Of a DNA stretch of 64,000 nt, positions 51,714 through 60,770 are shown in pieces. The position numbers and the translations under genes were made by a program. Position 1 is the first letter of the stretch. Each line of letters starts with the position of its first letter. The stretch is from F1-80-MAGs062 sp046345315. GTDB taxonomy: Bacteria > Planctomycetota > Planctomycetia > Planctomycetales > Planctomycetaceae. Location of the stretch: contig JBKDKA010000145.1 of the NCBI GenBank assembly GCA_046345315.1, positions 1 to 64,000 on the forward strand, in the 5' to 3' direction. The notes beneath the pieces were generated by a model. The model had not been told where the DNA came from and ran no database searches. It saw only the letters and a list, made by a program, of their open reading frames with translations.

Positions 51714-53636
51714 ATGAAAAACCGCCATCGGCACCCCACCGTAACGATCCTGCTCACACTGAGCATCGTTTTGTTGCTGAAGAATTCAGCACAACCTGCA
51801 GATTCAGACGTCCGCAACATCAAAACGGGGCTGACGATTCCGAGCCGGAGCTATGCGGATCAGCCGTATCTCGTGAAAACCGACGACGGTGCCTGGCTGT
51901 GCGCAATCACCACCGGCACCGGGCACGAAGGTTCGGATGGGCAGCACATCGTCTCCATGCGAAGCACAGATCGCGGTCATACCTGGGAGAATCCGGTTGA
52001 TATCGAACCTGCGGATGGTCCGGAAGCCAGTTATGTTGTGCTCATGAAGACACCCTTTGGTCGCATCTATGCACTCTACAACCACAACACTGACAACGTC
52101 CGGGAAGTCCAGCGCGAAGATAAGGGAGTCTATTCACGCGTCGATTCGCTTGGGCACTATGTCTTCAAATACAGCGACGATCACGGGCGTACCTGGTCAG
52201 CTCAGCGTTACGAGATTCCCGTGCGGGAGTTCGAGTGCGATCGCAGGAATGTTTACGGAGGAAAACTGCGTTTCTTCTGGAACGTCGGACGTCCGCTCAT
52301 CTCCGATGACTTCGCTCTGATGACACTGCACAAAGTCGGCGCCATGGGTGATGGATTCTTCGCTCAGTCCGAAGGTGTATTCCTTCGCAGTGAGAATATC
52401 CTGACGGAACGTGATGCTGCCCGGGTGACCTTTGAAACGCTCCCGGACGGTGATGTCGGTCTTCGCACGCCTGCTGGAGGAGGTCGGGTGTCAGAAGAGC
52501 AGAGTGTTGTTCGCTTGAGTGACAACTCCCTCTTCTGTGTGTATCGCACGATTGATGGCTGGCCGGCGTGCACCTTCAGCCGTGACGGAGGTCACACCTG
52601 GTCAGAACCCCGATATATGACATACCATCCGGACGGGCGGCAGCGAGTGAAGAATCCTCGAGCCGCCAATTTTGTCTGGAACTGTTCCAACGGAAAGTTT
52701 CTTTACTGGTTTCACAATCACGGCGGAGTATTCATCGACCGCATGAAACCCGGTCGGGCCGGAACGCCTTCTCCACCGGGCTCCAATGGCAGTCCGTACG
52801 ACGATCGAAATCCTGCATGGTTGATGGCTGGTCGGGAAGTCGAAACGTCGGACGGCAGATTCATCGAATGGTCACAGCCGGAGATCGTGCTGTATGATGA
52901 TGATCCGTATATCCGGATGAGTTATCCGGATCTCATCCAGGAAGACGGAAGGTATTTTCTGACTGAAACACAGAAGAACGTCGCGCGTCTGCACGAAGTT
53001 TCTCCTTCGCTCATTGATGGGCTGTTCAATCAGTGGGATCACCATGAAGTCGCAACGAATGGCCTGCTGCTTGAAGTACCTGCCGGGAACTCTGCCGATG
53101 CCCCGGCGGTTCCTGCGAGCGTGAAGATGCCGGCGCTGCCTCGGTTCAATATCCGCGATACGCAGCGCAGGGACTACGGGATGAAGGACCTCCGAGCAGG
53201 ATTCAGCGTCGAAGTCTGGCTGCAACCGGACCTGCCTCCCGGCGAGCGGACTTTGCTGGACTCACGCGATTCGAGTGATCGCGGGATGATGCTCAGGACA
53301 ACCGGGAAGGGTACACTGAGCTTCATGTTCAGCGACGGACGACAGACTGCTGTCTGGAACAGCGACGCAGAGGTGCTCTCTGAAGCGGGACCGCAGCACG
53401 TCGTCATCACCGTCGATGGCGGACCAAAGATCATCACATTCGTGGTGAATGGGATTCTCTGCGACGGAGGCGAACAGCGACAATTTGGCTGGGGACGGTT
53501 CAGCAGCGATATGCGAACCCCGGACGGTGCGCCTGAGATGACGCTGGATCCGGCGGTGAAAAAACTTCGTCTCTATGGACGAGCTCTGCGCACCAGTGAA
53601 GCCGTCGGTCACTTTCGAGCCGGGCTGTCACCATAA
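51714..53636 (+). CDS. Secreted BNR/sialidase-like protein with C-terminal LamG domain
   Basis: The 640-residue protein has a signal peptide (TVTILLTLSIVLLLKNSAQPA). A six-bladed sialidase-type propeller follows, with Asp-box motifs S-T-D-R-G-H-T-W near 88, S-D-D-H-G-R-T-W near 153 and S-R-D-G-G-H-T-W near 288. The C-terminal third reads as a concanavalin-like LamG domain (FSVEVWLQPDLPPGERTLLDSRD..., HVVITVDGGPKIITFVVNG, LRLYGRALRTSEAVGHF). Exo-alpha-sialidase or another glycoside hydrolase acting outside the cell is likely. The exact sugar cannot be given. Confidence 0.9.
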   Translation: MKNRHRHPTVTILLTLSIVLLLKNSAQPADSDVRNIKTGLTIPSRSYADQPYLVKTDDGAWLCAITTGTGHEGSDGQHIVSMRSTDRGHTWENPVDIEPADGPEASYVVLMKTPFGRIYALYNHNTDNVREVQREDKGVYSRVDSLGHYVFKYSDDHGRTWSAQRYEIPVREFECDRRNVYGGKLRFFWNVGRPLISDDFALMTLHKVGAMGDGFFAQSEGVFLRSENILTERDAARVTFETLPDGDVGLRTPAGGGRVSEEQSVVRLSDNSLFCVYRTIDGWPACTFSRDGGHTWSEPRYMTYHPDGRQRVKNPRAANFVWNCSNGKFLYWFHNHGGVFIDRMKPGRAGTPSPPGSNGSPYDDRNPAWLMAGREVETSDGRFIEWSQPEIVLYDDDPYIRMSYPDLIQEDGRYFLTETQKNVARLHEVSPSLIDGLFNQWDHHEVATNGLLLEVPAGNSADAPAVPASVKMPALPRFNIRDTQRRDYGMKDLRAGFSVEVWLQPDLPPGERTLLDSRDSSDRGMMLRTTGKGTLSFMFSDGRQTAVWNSDAEVLSEAGPQHVVITVDGGPKIITFVVNGILCDGGEQRQFGWGRFSSDMRTPDGAPEMTLDPAVKKLRLYGRALRTSEAVGHFRAGLSP

Positions 53637-53700
53637 CCAGACACTCCCGCATGCCATGACACTGATCCGGAGTCTCTGTGAATGGCAGGGCCTTTCTTAA

Positions 53701-54660
53701 TCAAATCACCTTCTCGATATAGAAGGACCCCGGCTCACGATTCCTGTCCAGAAACGGGCAGGCTTTTTTCAGCTGCTCGAAGTGATCGTGGAACAGGTGG
53801 TTTACCGCACCGACGACTTTCCAGTGAGGATTCCCGCTCAGAAGAGCTTCCATCAGATACTGTTCATTCCAGAGATGAACTTTGCCGATCACCCACGATT
53901 CAGGATAGTCGCGAGGTGTGAAGACGTCGTGAATGTGGACAATCACTCCCTTCTTCAGAATCGGCAGAATCTCAAGAAACTCATACAAAACGTCTCCCTG
54001 TGGTCGAATGACGTGCGATGAATCAATGAAGAGCAGATCTCCGGCTTCCAGCTCCAGAAAGACCGACTGATCAACAGCCTCCACAACCTGCCGGCGAATT
54101 CTGACTCCCGCCCGATCAAGCCACGGGTTTTCATAAGGTTCGATGCATGTATGTTCGCAGCTGTACCCTGGCTGCTGTGCACGGTTCTGTCGAATTGCTT
54201 CAAGCACAAGCAGTGTTGAGTTTCCACTCCCGATTTCGATCACTCGTTTCGGTTTCTTCACGCGGATCAGGTTGTAGAGAAACTCGGCATCACCGCACGT
54301 GAACATGGTGTTGGAGAAACTGTAAGTGAGATCGTCTCGCTTCGGTCCGTTGAAGGGACGAAGTTCTTCACCGTAGACAAAAGTCTTCAGCAGTTCGAAC
54401 TGTTCCGAAAGATTCAGATCGATTCCCGGCAGATTTCGAGGTTCATTCAGCGGGCGAGTCAGCCGGCTGAAGTTGATCAGCGGCTCATGGTAATGATCTG
54501 CGATCGGAAAAACGCCGACCATCGAAAGAACACGACGACTGATCGGCAGTCGATGAGCTCCGGCACGCCGCATCATTCTCATCAGGATCGCTGCGGGAAA
54601 CAGCAGCGGTGCCAGCAGAAGGTCCCAGAGCGGGTAGAGAGCCTTGAAAACGTTCTTCAC
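53701..54660 (-). CDS. SAM-dependent methyltransferase of the surface-polysaccharide operon
   Basis: The 319-residue protein has a hydrophobic N-terminal segment (LYPLWDLLLAPLLFPAAILM) that may tether it to the membrane. The Rossmann methyltransferase core starts with KRVIEIGSGNSTLLVLEAI near residue 140 (motif I E-I-G-S-G-x-S). Then come CIEPYENPWL (motif II), GDLLFIDSSHVIRPQGDVLYEFLEILPILKKGVIVHIHDVF (motif IV and later). The class I fold with D-S-S-H fits the Methyltransf_24 group found in polysaccharide loci. It is the last gene of a four-gene minus-strand unit. Confidence 0.88.
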   Translation of the reverse strand: MKNVFKALYPLWDLLLAPLLFPAAILMRMMRRAGAHRLPISRRVLSMVGVFPIADHYHEPLINFSRLTRPLNEPRNLPGIDLNLSEQFELLKTFVYGEELRPFNGPKRDDLTYSFSNTMFTCGDAEFLYNLIRVKKPKRVIEIGSGNSTLLVLEAIRQNRAQQPGYSCEHTCIEPYENPWLDRAGVRIRRQVVEAVDQSVFLELEAGDLLFIDSSHVIRPQGDVLYEFLEILPILKKGVIVHIHDVFTPRDYPESWVIGKVHLWNEQYLMEALLSGNPHWKVVGAVNHLFHDHFEQLKKACPFLDRNREPGSFYIEKVI

Positions 54661-54730
54661 CAGTTCAGCCTCAGAAGAATAGGGCGATGTGGTCGCTGCG
54701 GAACAGCCTTTTCCCGAAGAAACAGTGAGT

Positions 54731-55597
54731 CTATGTCTGCTTTCCGAAAATGTCTTCGGAATCAGAGTCGGTAAAGTCCGAAATCGCAGTCAGATCCTTC
54801 TGAAGATCGTTCAGAGGCACGTGCGGAGCAAATCCGATGATATTGTTGCGATCGTCTTTGAAGTAGAAACATCGGAATTGATGTGACGTAAGGAACGAAA
54901 GTACAGAAGCTGCCGAACTTTCAAACTTCTGAAGTGTGTGGTCAAGCGCTTCGATACAGATACAGTCGACGCGGTTCAGGATCGCCTCAGCGCCCCGCAG
55001 CACGTGCATCTCGAATCCTTCGACATCGATCTTGAGTGCGGAGATCCTTGAAATGGAGTACTGCTCCACCAGACTGCTCAGCGGGATACACGGAACTTCG
55101 ATTCCGGAAGCTGAGCCGACAGCAACATGGTTTGTGTCGTCTCGTCGTCGCTCGTCCGTAAAATTGACAACGCCCGCTTCCGATCCGAGAGCCACATTCA
55201 GGGTTGTCACATTCCGGCAGTGATTGATGGCAACCGTCTTCTGCAGATGCTGATATGTCCGTGGATGCGGTTCCACAGAGAACACGCGTCCCTCCGCACC
55301 CACAGCAATTGAGCCGGCAATGGTGACACATCCGATGTTAGCTCCGACATCGATGAGCGTGTCACCCGGTTTCAGAACACTGTCAATGAATTCCTCGGCG
55401 CGGTCCACGACGTCCGGGTCCACCCAGAGTGTCAGCGCCATGTTGCTCTTTGCGAAGAACGGAACAGTGTACTGTGCACGTTTGAGTCGAATTCGTTCGG
55501 AACACCCGGAATTCTGAAGCGCATATCCGCAGAGGGCCCGGAATGGCTGTTTGAGCTTCGGGCTGTCGGAGCGAATGATCTTCTGAAGCAGATTCAT
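54731..55597 (-). CDS. FkbM family methyltransferase
   Basis: The ATG at 55597 follows AGGAGG by six bases; in-frame sequence upstream to 55702 belongs to the 3' end of the ligase gene. The 288-residue protein shows FkbM motifs: GDTLIDVGANIGCVTIAGS (SAM binding, D-V-G-A-N-x-G), VFSVEPHPRTYQHLQKTVAIN, and ALKIDVEGFEMHVLRGAEAIL (the K-I-D-V-E-G box). FkbM enzymes O-methylate sugars or polyketides. The location between an O-antigen ligase and another methyltransferase supports sugar methylation of a surface polymer. Confidence 0.95.
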   Translation of the reverse strand: MNLLQKIIRSDSPKLKQPFRALCGYALQNSGCSERIRLKRAQYTVPFFAKSNMALTLWVDPDVVDRAEEFIDSVLKPGDTLIDVGANIGCVTIAGSIAVGAEGRVFSVEPHPRTYQHLQKTVAINHCRNVTTLNVALGSEAGVVNFTDERRRDDTNHVAVGSASGIEVPCIPLSSLVEQYSISRISALKIDVEGFEMHVLRGAEAILNRVDCICIEALDHTLQKFESSAASVLSFLTSHQFRCFYFKDDRNNIIGFAPHVPLNDLQKDLTAISDFTDSDSEDIFGKQT

Positions 55598-55643
55598 GTG
55601 AGCCTCCTGATGCTCGATTGATTGTTCCGTTGAATGATAAAGA

Positions 55644-56816
55644 TCACGCGGCAAGTCGCGGTCGGTTCGCCGGCACGGTCTGCCAATCCCGTCGGGGGGC
55701 ATTCGAAGTTCGATTCTGCCGCAGAATCACCAGTCGAGCCTCATGCACGCAGGCAGCGAGCAGGAGTGTCATGCCGGGAAACGTCAATGGCATGGCAGTC
55801 CATGAGTAAGTCATGTAAGCCAGGATCGACAGGGTCATGAGAAAACTCTCCCGCCGCATCATCAGCGCCTGCAGCGGAAGCCTCAGCAGCAGCAGGCACA
55901 GGATGACAAAAATGACAGCGGACGGAATCCCTGTTTCCAGTGCGACCTGAATGAAATTGTTATGAGCATGGTAGGTATCAAGAATGGCCAGTGCCTTCTT
56001 GGAACCACCGGGACCAACGCCCAGCATCGGATGAGCTCTGATGTTTTCCCAGGCCACACGCCAGATGATGGCACGGGGTGCACTCGGGACGTATCCCACA
56101 AATCGAAGTCTGACAAGCAGATGATGCACGAACGGGTGCTGCAGAATGCTGTCGAAGGAGGCTCCGACACCGGTGATCAGGGCAGTCACCGTGAAGGCCA
56201 GTCGCTTGTGATTGAAGAGCAGATAAAGAGTGTAAATGATCAGCATCGCTGCAATGCCGTTTCGGGACATGATCACAAAGACAGCCATCGTGTTGAAGCA
56301 GATCAGAATCTGCCAGATGGTTTTCTTCAGACCGACAGCAGCATGAATGCGTCCGATCACGAACGGCAGTGTCATGTTGATCTGTGCTGCCATGGCATTG
56401 TCGCCTCCCGCCGGATTCGAGATCTGCCACGCCTTGAGAGGCTCAGCATGGTAGCCCTGATACAGCACAAAGACGGTGAGAAGGAGGTTGGTTCCGAGCA
56501 TGAACTGCTGACAGAAACCCGACAGATCGCGAGAAGTGAAAGCCAGGCTGATGATCGCCACATAGGTGGACAGAATGTGGATCGTGCCCGGGAACGGAGA
56601 CAGATTGTTTTCCGACGACACCAGACAGATGAGTGTCATCGCGATCGTTCCCAGCAGAAACGCGGGATGGATAATCACACTCCGATGCAGAACAGCCGCA
56701 CATGCGACCAGAACAGACAACACCGCACCACCCACGAGTGTCATTTCATGAGACACATAGGAAGTCATTCCTGTGGTGATCAGAGTCGCGATGATGGCTG
56801 CTATCGTTGTCGACAT
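55644..56816 (-). CDS. O-antigen ligase/polymerase-like membrane protein
   Basis: The 390-residue protein has about ten to twelve hydrophobic segments. A late periplasmic loop contains the Wzy_C signature AHPMLGVGPGGSKKALAILDTYHAHNNFIQVALETG with the conserved H-N. This is the O-antigen ligase (WaaL) or Wzy polymerase family, which joins or extends polysaccharide chains in the periplasm. It follows the flippase gene by 68 bases. Ligase and polymerase activity cannot be separated on sequence alone. Confidence 0.9.
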   Translation of the reverse strand: MSTTIAAIIATLITTGMTSYVSHEMTLVGGAVLSVLVACAAVLHRSVIIHPAFLLGTIAMTLICLVSSENNLSPFPGTIHILSTYVAIISLAFTSRDLSGFCQQFMLGTNLLLTVFVLYQGYHAEPLKAWQISNPAGGDNAMAAQINMTLPFVIGRIHAAVGLKKTIWQILICFNTMAVFVIMSRNGIAAMLIIYTLYLLFNHKRLAFTVTALITGVGASFDSILQHPFVHHLLVRLRFVGYVPSAPRAIIWRVAWENIRAHPMLGVGPGGSKKALAILDTYHAHNNFIQVALETGIPSAVIFVILCLLLLRLPLQALMMRRESFLMTLSILAYMTYSWTAMPLTFPGMTLLLAACVHEARLVILRQNRTSNAPRRDWQTVPANRPRLAA

Positions 56817-56884
56817 GGTCTGAAAAGATCTGATGGATTTCTGCGATGGTCATACTGCCCGAATCCTTTCGGACAGCAGAATAT

Positions 56885-58306
56885 TCAGGCAGCGCTTCGC
56901 TGAGTAACAGATGACTCTGAGATCGGGACGGAATGCCAGTGTCGATGTACAGAACGATCCGACGTCTCCGCTTTCGAAAACGGGCGGTTCTCTCTGAACG
57001 CATGGGTGAAAGTCAGGTATGGCAGCATCAGTAGTCCGCGCTGGCGATATATCACAGCGACGACAACGAAATTCCACAGACACCGCGAGATCAGGTAAGC
57101 ACACGCTGCACCTTCAACACCGGCAATTCTGCTGAACGAAAAGATCAGGCACCACAGAACAGGGATATAGGCAAACAATGCCCAGGCATATGTTTTCTCC
57201 ATCTTCATTGTCTGCATGACCGGCACTGTCGGGCCAGTCATACTGTCCACGATGACAGCCAGCAGCAGCGGCGGCAGCAGGCGACTCACGACGCTGAATT
57301 CCGAACCCAGGAGGATCGCGAGCAAAGGTGAACAGACCCAGATCACGAGCCCCATGGCAGCTGCCAGGAGAACTGTCACTGTCGCAGAGCTTCGAACTGC
57401 GTGACTTGCTGCGGAAAACTCCCCAGCCCGAAAATGTCGAGCGCAGCGAGAAATCATGGTGACGTTGAACGCGCTTAGTGGAAGACTTGCCAGAATGGCA
57501 TAAGGAAACGCCAGCGTATAACAGGCGGTTTCTCTGAATCCGCAGGTCGCGGCAATCAGCAACGGAACCGACGACTGTGAAATCCGACTGCCGATTCCAA
57601 CACCCAGAAACGGCAGTCCGGCACGAAACTGCCGCCGGATGTCGGCGGTCTTCAAACTCCGGACCGAGTTCCAGGCTGACCGATACACTTCATGAATCGG
57701 CCCAATCCGGATGGAACCAAAACCCACAACTACCATCACAATCGTGTGCGCCGCAACTCCGGCGACAGCTCCCGTCTTCCACCCGGCAGCCGCCATCAGG
57801 AACAGACTCACCGTCAACAAAAATGGCATGATCGTCTGTTCGGGAATCGCCGCCTGACGACTGCCCATGACCGGTATCGCCAGCCATTGCCGCATCAGAA
57901 CGACGGTTGATGGCACAAACAGCATCGTCGCCAGCAGTACTGTTCTGGCCCATTCGGACTCATCGAGTACGAAGTTACAGACACTCCAGGTTGCAAGTGC
58001 TGCGATGACCAGAACAAGTCCCGAGATGATCGCACAGACATGAGCAATCGCAGTTTCGCGTCCCGCTTCCTCTACACCTTTTGTGATCGAAAGATTTCTG
58101 ACCAGAAGCTGTTCTGATCCAAGTGGAGCGAGTGATGCCAGCAGCACAGCCAGCGCCTGGGCCGCGCTATAGGTTCCGTACTCTGAGGGACCAAGCAGTC
58201 GAGCTGCCACGGTGGTCGAAACAAACATCAGAACAATGCCGGCCACTCGGACTGCAAGTGTGCCGAACGCATCAGTCATCAATGGATTTCGTTTTTGATG
58301 CGTCAT
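56885..58306 (-). CDS. Polysaccharide flippase (Wzx/MATE-like)
   Basis: The 473-residue protein starts with a TM helix (FGTLAVRVAGIVLMFVSTTVAARLLGPSEYGTYSAAQAL). The L-L-G-P-x-E-Y-G-x-Y box is the hallmark of Wzx/polysaccharide biosynthesis flippases. About 12-14 helices follow, with an Asn/Arg pair in YPYAILASLPLSAFNVTMISRCARHF. It moves lipid-linked sugars across the inner membrane. It is the first gene in the unit followed by a ligase and two methyltransferases. A second ATG at residue 10 is a possible alternative start. Confidence 0.93.
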   Translation of the reverse strand: MTHQKRNPLMTDAFGTLAVRVAGIVLMFVSTTVAARLLGPSEYGTYSAAQALAVLLASLAPLGSEQLLVRNLSITKGVEEAGRETAIAHVCAIISGLVLVIAALATWSVCNFVLDESEWARTVLLATMLFVPSTVVLMRQWLAIPVMGSRQAAIPEQTIMPFLLTVSLFLMAAAGWKTGAVAGVAAHTIVMVVVGFGSIRIGPIHEVYRSAWNSVRSLKTADIRRQFRAGLPFLGVGIGSRISQSSVPLLIAATCGFRETACYTLAFPYAILASLPLSAFNVTMISRCARHFRAGEFSAASHAVRSSATVTVLLAAAMGLVIWVCSPLLAILLGSEFSVVSRLLPPLLLAVIVDSMTGPTVPVMQTMKMEKTYAWALFAYIPVLWCLIFSFSRIAGVEGAACAYLISRCLWNFVVVAVIYRQRGLLMLPYLTFTHAFRENRPFSKAETSDRSVHRHWHSVPISESSVTQRSAA

Positions 58307-58616
58307 TCAGCAGTTCTGCAGCCTGAGATTCCTAATGGCTCTAACGAAACCGGGACAGGCACCCTTCAACCAACGAATTCGTTGGCGAATTCAGCTTTCG
58401 TCGGGAGCCAGTCCCGGTTTTGTTAGGCATTCTTAATGTCTGTCGGGATGATCGTACAGTCTGAGAATCCAGGCCTCGCCTGCTTCCCATGGGAATCTAG
58501 CAGTCCGGCAAAAATACGACAACACCGGTTTTCAGGCGCAAAAACTGCCGAAAACAGGGTTCTTTCGCGGGGCCAGACAGCCTTCACAGTGGCATATGCC
58601 ACCCATCCGGAGACGA
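58307..58616. other. Intergenic region with a REP-like element
   Basis: The first part holds the REP-like copy 3 (58337-58434). After it, about 180 bases show no supported gene. Confidence 0.5.
58337..58434. repeat. REP/MITE-like palindromic element, copy 3 (inverted)
   Basis: It is the reverse complement of the copy 2 layout: CTCTAACGAAACCGGGACAG on the left and GGAGCCAGTCCCGGTTTTGT on the right, with an inner CCAACGAATTCGTTGG palindrome. It lies just upstream of the flippase gene. Confidence 0.85.
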
Positions 58617-59378
58617 TCAGCTACGCAAGTCTTCGAGCGGAACGAATCCTGGATTACCTGAATCCGGCAACTGGGCTGACTCGCGACTGCTGCCTGGATG
58701 CGCAATCGATGCCACAAGGTGGCGAAGCGTCGCTGTCTCACAATACGGACAGACAGCCGTATAAACAATCCGCCCGCAGTCACTGCATTCTCGTGGACCA
58801 GCGTTCGGTATCGACTCCCGAAGATTCAGCAGATAGCCCAGTCGAACCATCAGAATCAGAAACAGAACCGCCATGACATACGTGATCGGATTGCGAAAGT
58901 AGGACAGCAGAGCAAAGTCCACCGCAACAGCACAAAGGAGACACAGCCCAAATGACCACAATGCATGTCGTCGGTCCGCTGGCTGCGGAGCCGCAATTTC
59001 AAGCTCATAAAGTCTCTTGAGCGAGTTACGACGGAGTTCCGTTAGCGCTGGCGCGTCCGGACTGTGAATCGCCTTCAGCAGTCGCTCACCATCCTCCAGA
59101 AATCGGTAAACATCATGTTCCGAGAACGGCTGCTGGTGAGCCCATCGGTTCCGAAATTCTCGGAGCTCACTGACCAGGCTTCTTTCGACGAACGTCAATC
59201 TTCTTCGAAAGATGTCGTTCCATCGCTCCCAGATGAAGACCAGCAGCTGGAGTGAATCGACTTTCTCGGCGGAAAGTGAATCCGGAATCGCCTCGCCGGC
59301 AGCCAGAATCTGGTCATGCACAAAAGGCTTCAGCCCTTTTGCAAGCAGATCAAGACCTTTGGAAACGGGATCTTTCAT
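58617..59378 (-). CDS. HEPN-like (Swt1-type) domain protein with membrane helices and zinc ribbon
   Basis: The 253-residue protein has an N-terminal all-helical domain (about 1-110) with the HEPN signature R-N-R-W-A-H at 76-81 inside ELREFRNRWAHQQPFSEHDVYRFLEDGERLL. This matches the Swt1-like HEPN group, many of which are metal-independent RNases (R-x4-6-H). Two membrane segments follow at about 145-185. A zinc-ribbon-like CSDCGRIVYTAVCPYC follows, with two C-x-x-C pairs. AGGTGA lies five bases before the ATG. HEPN domains are frequent in toxin, defence and RNA-decay systems. The membrane and zinc parts suggest a sensor. No partner gene is adjacent. Confidence 0.8.
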   Translation of the reverse strand: MKDPVSKGLDLLAKGLKPFVHDQILAAGEAIPDSLSAEKVDSLQLLVFIWERWNDIFRRRLTFVERSLVSELREFRNRWAHQQPFSEHDVYRFLEDGERLLKAIHSPDAPALTELRRNSLKRLYELEIAAPQPADRRHALWSFGLCLLCAVAVDFALLSYFRNPITYVMAVLFLILMVRLGYLLNLRESIPNAGPRECSDCGRIVYTAVCPYCETATLRHLVASIAHPGSSRESAQLPDSGNPGFVPLEDLRS

Positions 59379-59714
59379 GGATCACCTGCCGGAATTCACG
59401 CAACTCAGGATCCCGAGGTGCGCATTGCGATGCATCGAAGTACGTTCGAGATCGTGATAACGCGATCGGTGAGCGAAGGTGCACCAGATTCTTCACGACT
59501 TCCGGTAATCTGAGGTCTTTCTATCGGACGATTCGGAATGTAACGAAAATACTGGCTGGATCCCTGGCACACGGGAGTATTCTGGCAGATCAGATCAGTA
59601 CCGCCGACAGCTCTGCCTGCCCAAAGGCAGCTCAAACCATCGAGACTCGCCCCAATGACCTTGCGGCACAGGAGAAATCCCCGAAACAGTTTGCCAACGG
59701 GCAGGAAAAGTGTG
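59379..59714. other. Intergenic region between HEPN-like and epimerase genes
   Basis: No gene is supported. A GATCG...CGATC hairpin occurs near 59450-59467 and a longer imperfect one near 59548-59582 with no T-run. Confidence 0.4.
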
Positions 59715-60683
59715 TCAGCAGACGACCGGCATTGCGTCGATTTCGATCCACCCGAGCCACGAAGCACCTGGTGCAAGCACTCGCCAGCCAGCGTCTACTC
59801 CCTGATTCTGCAGGTTAATGGCATCCGTAACACAGGTGTACGGTTCCAGGCAGACTGAATCGGACCACGGCGGAGTGAACGCAACGATCTCTCGAAAATC
59901 GGCAGAACAACGCTGTTCCATTTTGAGCCCTGCTCGCTCATCGGTGATCCGACATGTTACCACTCCGGACTCCGGGACAACGTCGGTATAGACGTCGTCC
60001 AGTTTGAGCGTATCCAGATAAGGAGCATCATTCAGGCAGGCTCCTTCCGGGGGATCTGTAATCACGCCTGTCGGTAGGAAACGATCCAGCTTCCAGACTT
60101 TCCGAACAGGAGCCCACGCTGTGCAGTGTCCCTTTTCGCTTCTTTTAGAAAGCGGCAGACGGAAATATGCGTGTGTACCGAATCCCCATGGAAGCGGCTG
60201 CTGAGAAGGATTCTGCACTTCGATATCGGCCCGAAGGCACGTTCCCCGAACGGAATACTTGATTCGGATCAGGCAGTCTGTCGGCCAGTAAGGAAGTCGA
60301 TTCGGAGCATCTTTGCTGAGCTGAAACTCCCCGGTGACAGAACTCGCAGTCTGGTTAATGATTCTCCAGGGAAGATCCATACAAAATCCGTGAATGGCGT
60401 TGCCGATACCGTCCTGCGGAACGCCTTCCGTCGGGATCTGATACGACTTGCCGTTCCACGAATATTTTCCGCCTCGAATTCGATTCGGAAACGGGAAGAG
60501 TATCGGGATACCGTAGTGACTTGTCTGGTGCCCACCGTTCTCAAACCCATCGACGGCATCGATGACGTCCACCTGTTCGTTTTCATTGATGCGGGCCAGA
60601 AACCGAAAGCAGTTGAAACCAACGTCCGTCGCAATTCGAGCCACCGATCCGGAGGCTGCATCGTGGATCTCAGCAATGTTCAT
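59715..60683 (-). CDS. Aldose 1-epimerase family protein
   Basis: The ATG at 60683 with AGGA eight bases upstream gives 322 residues; an upstream in-frame ATG at 60722 is less likely. The galactose-mutarotase fold is recognisable: IPILFPFPNRIRGGKYSWNGK with the substrate Asn/Arg, GNAIHGFCMDLPWRI with the catalytic His, GFGTHAYFRLPL with a second His, and the base Glu in VCLEPYTCVTDA. It interconverts sugar anomers. It lies 87 bases after the IlvD/Edd dehydratase gene and is probably co-transcribed, fitting a sugar-acid or pentose route. Confidence 0.92.
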   Translation of the reverse strand: MNIAEIHDAASGSVARIATDVGFNCFRFLARINENEQVDVIDAVDGFENGGHQTSHYGIPILFPFPNRIRGGKYSWNGKSYQIPTEGVPQDGIGNAIHGFCMDLPWRIINQTASSVTGEFQLSKDAPNRLPYWPTDCLIRIKYSVRGTCLRADIEVQNPSQQPLPWGFGTHAYFRLPLSKRSEKGHCTAWAPVRKVWKLDRFLPTGVITDPPEGACLNDAPYLDTLKLDDVYTDVVPESGVVTCRITDERAGLKMEQRCSADFREIVAFTPPWSDSVCLEPYTCVTDAINLQNQGVDAGWRVLAPGASWLGWIEIDAMPVVC

Positions 60684-60770
60684 CTCAGAAATTCCTGTTT
60701 CGTGTTCTGATTGCAGTTTCAATGAAACGGTCGGTCACCTGTTCGGCGATTGTCGACCTGTGACGAGTTT

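Noticed and set aside
58436..58876. Plus-strand frame of 146 codons
   Set aside because: It runs antisense through the HEPN-like gene's zinc ribbon and shows no recognisable domain.
59405..59776. Minus-strand frame of 123 codons between the HEPN-like and epimerase genes
   Set aside because: It overlaps the conserved C-terminus of the epimerase in another frame and has no motif.
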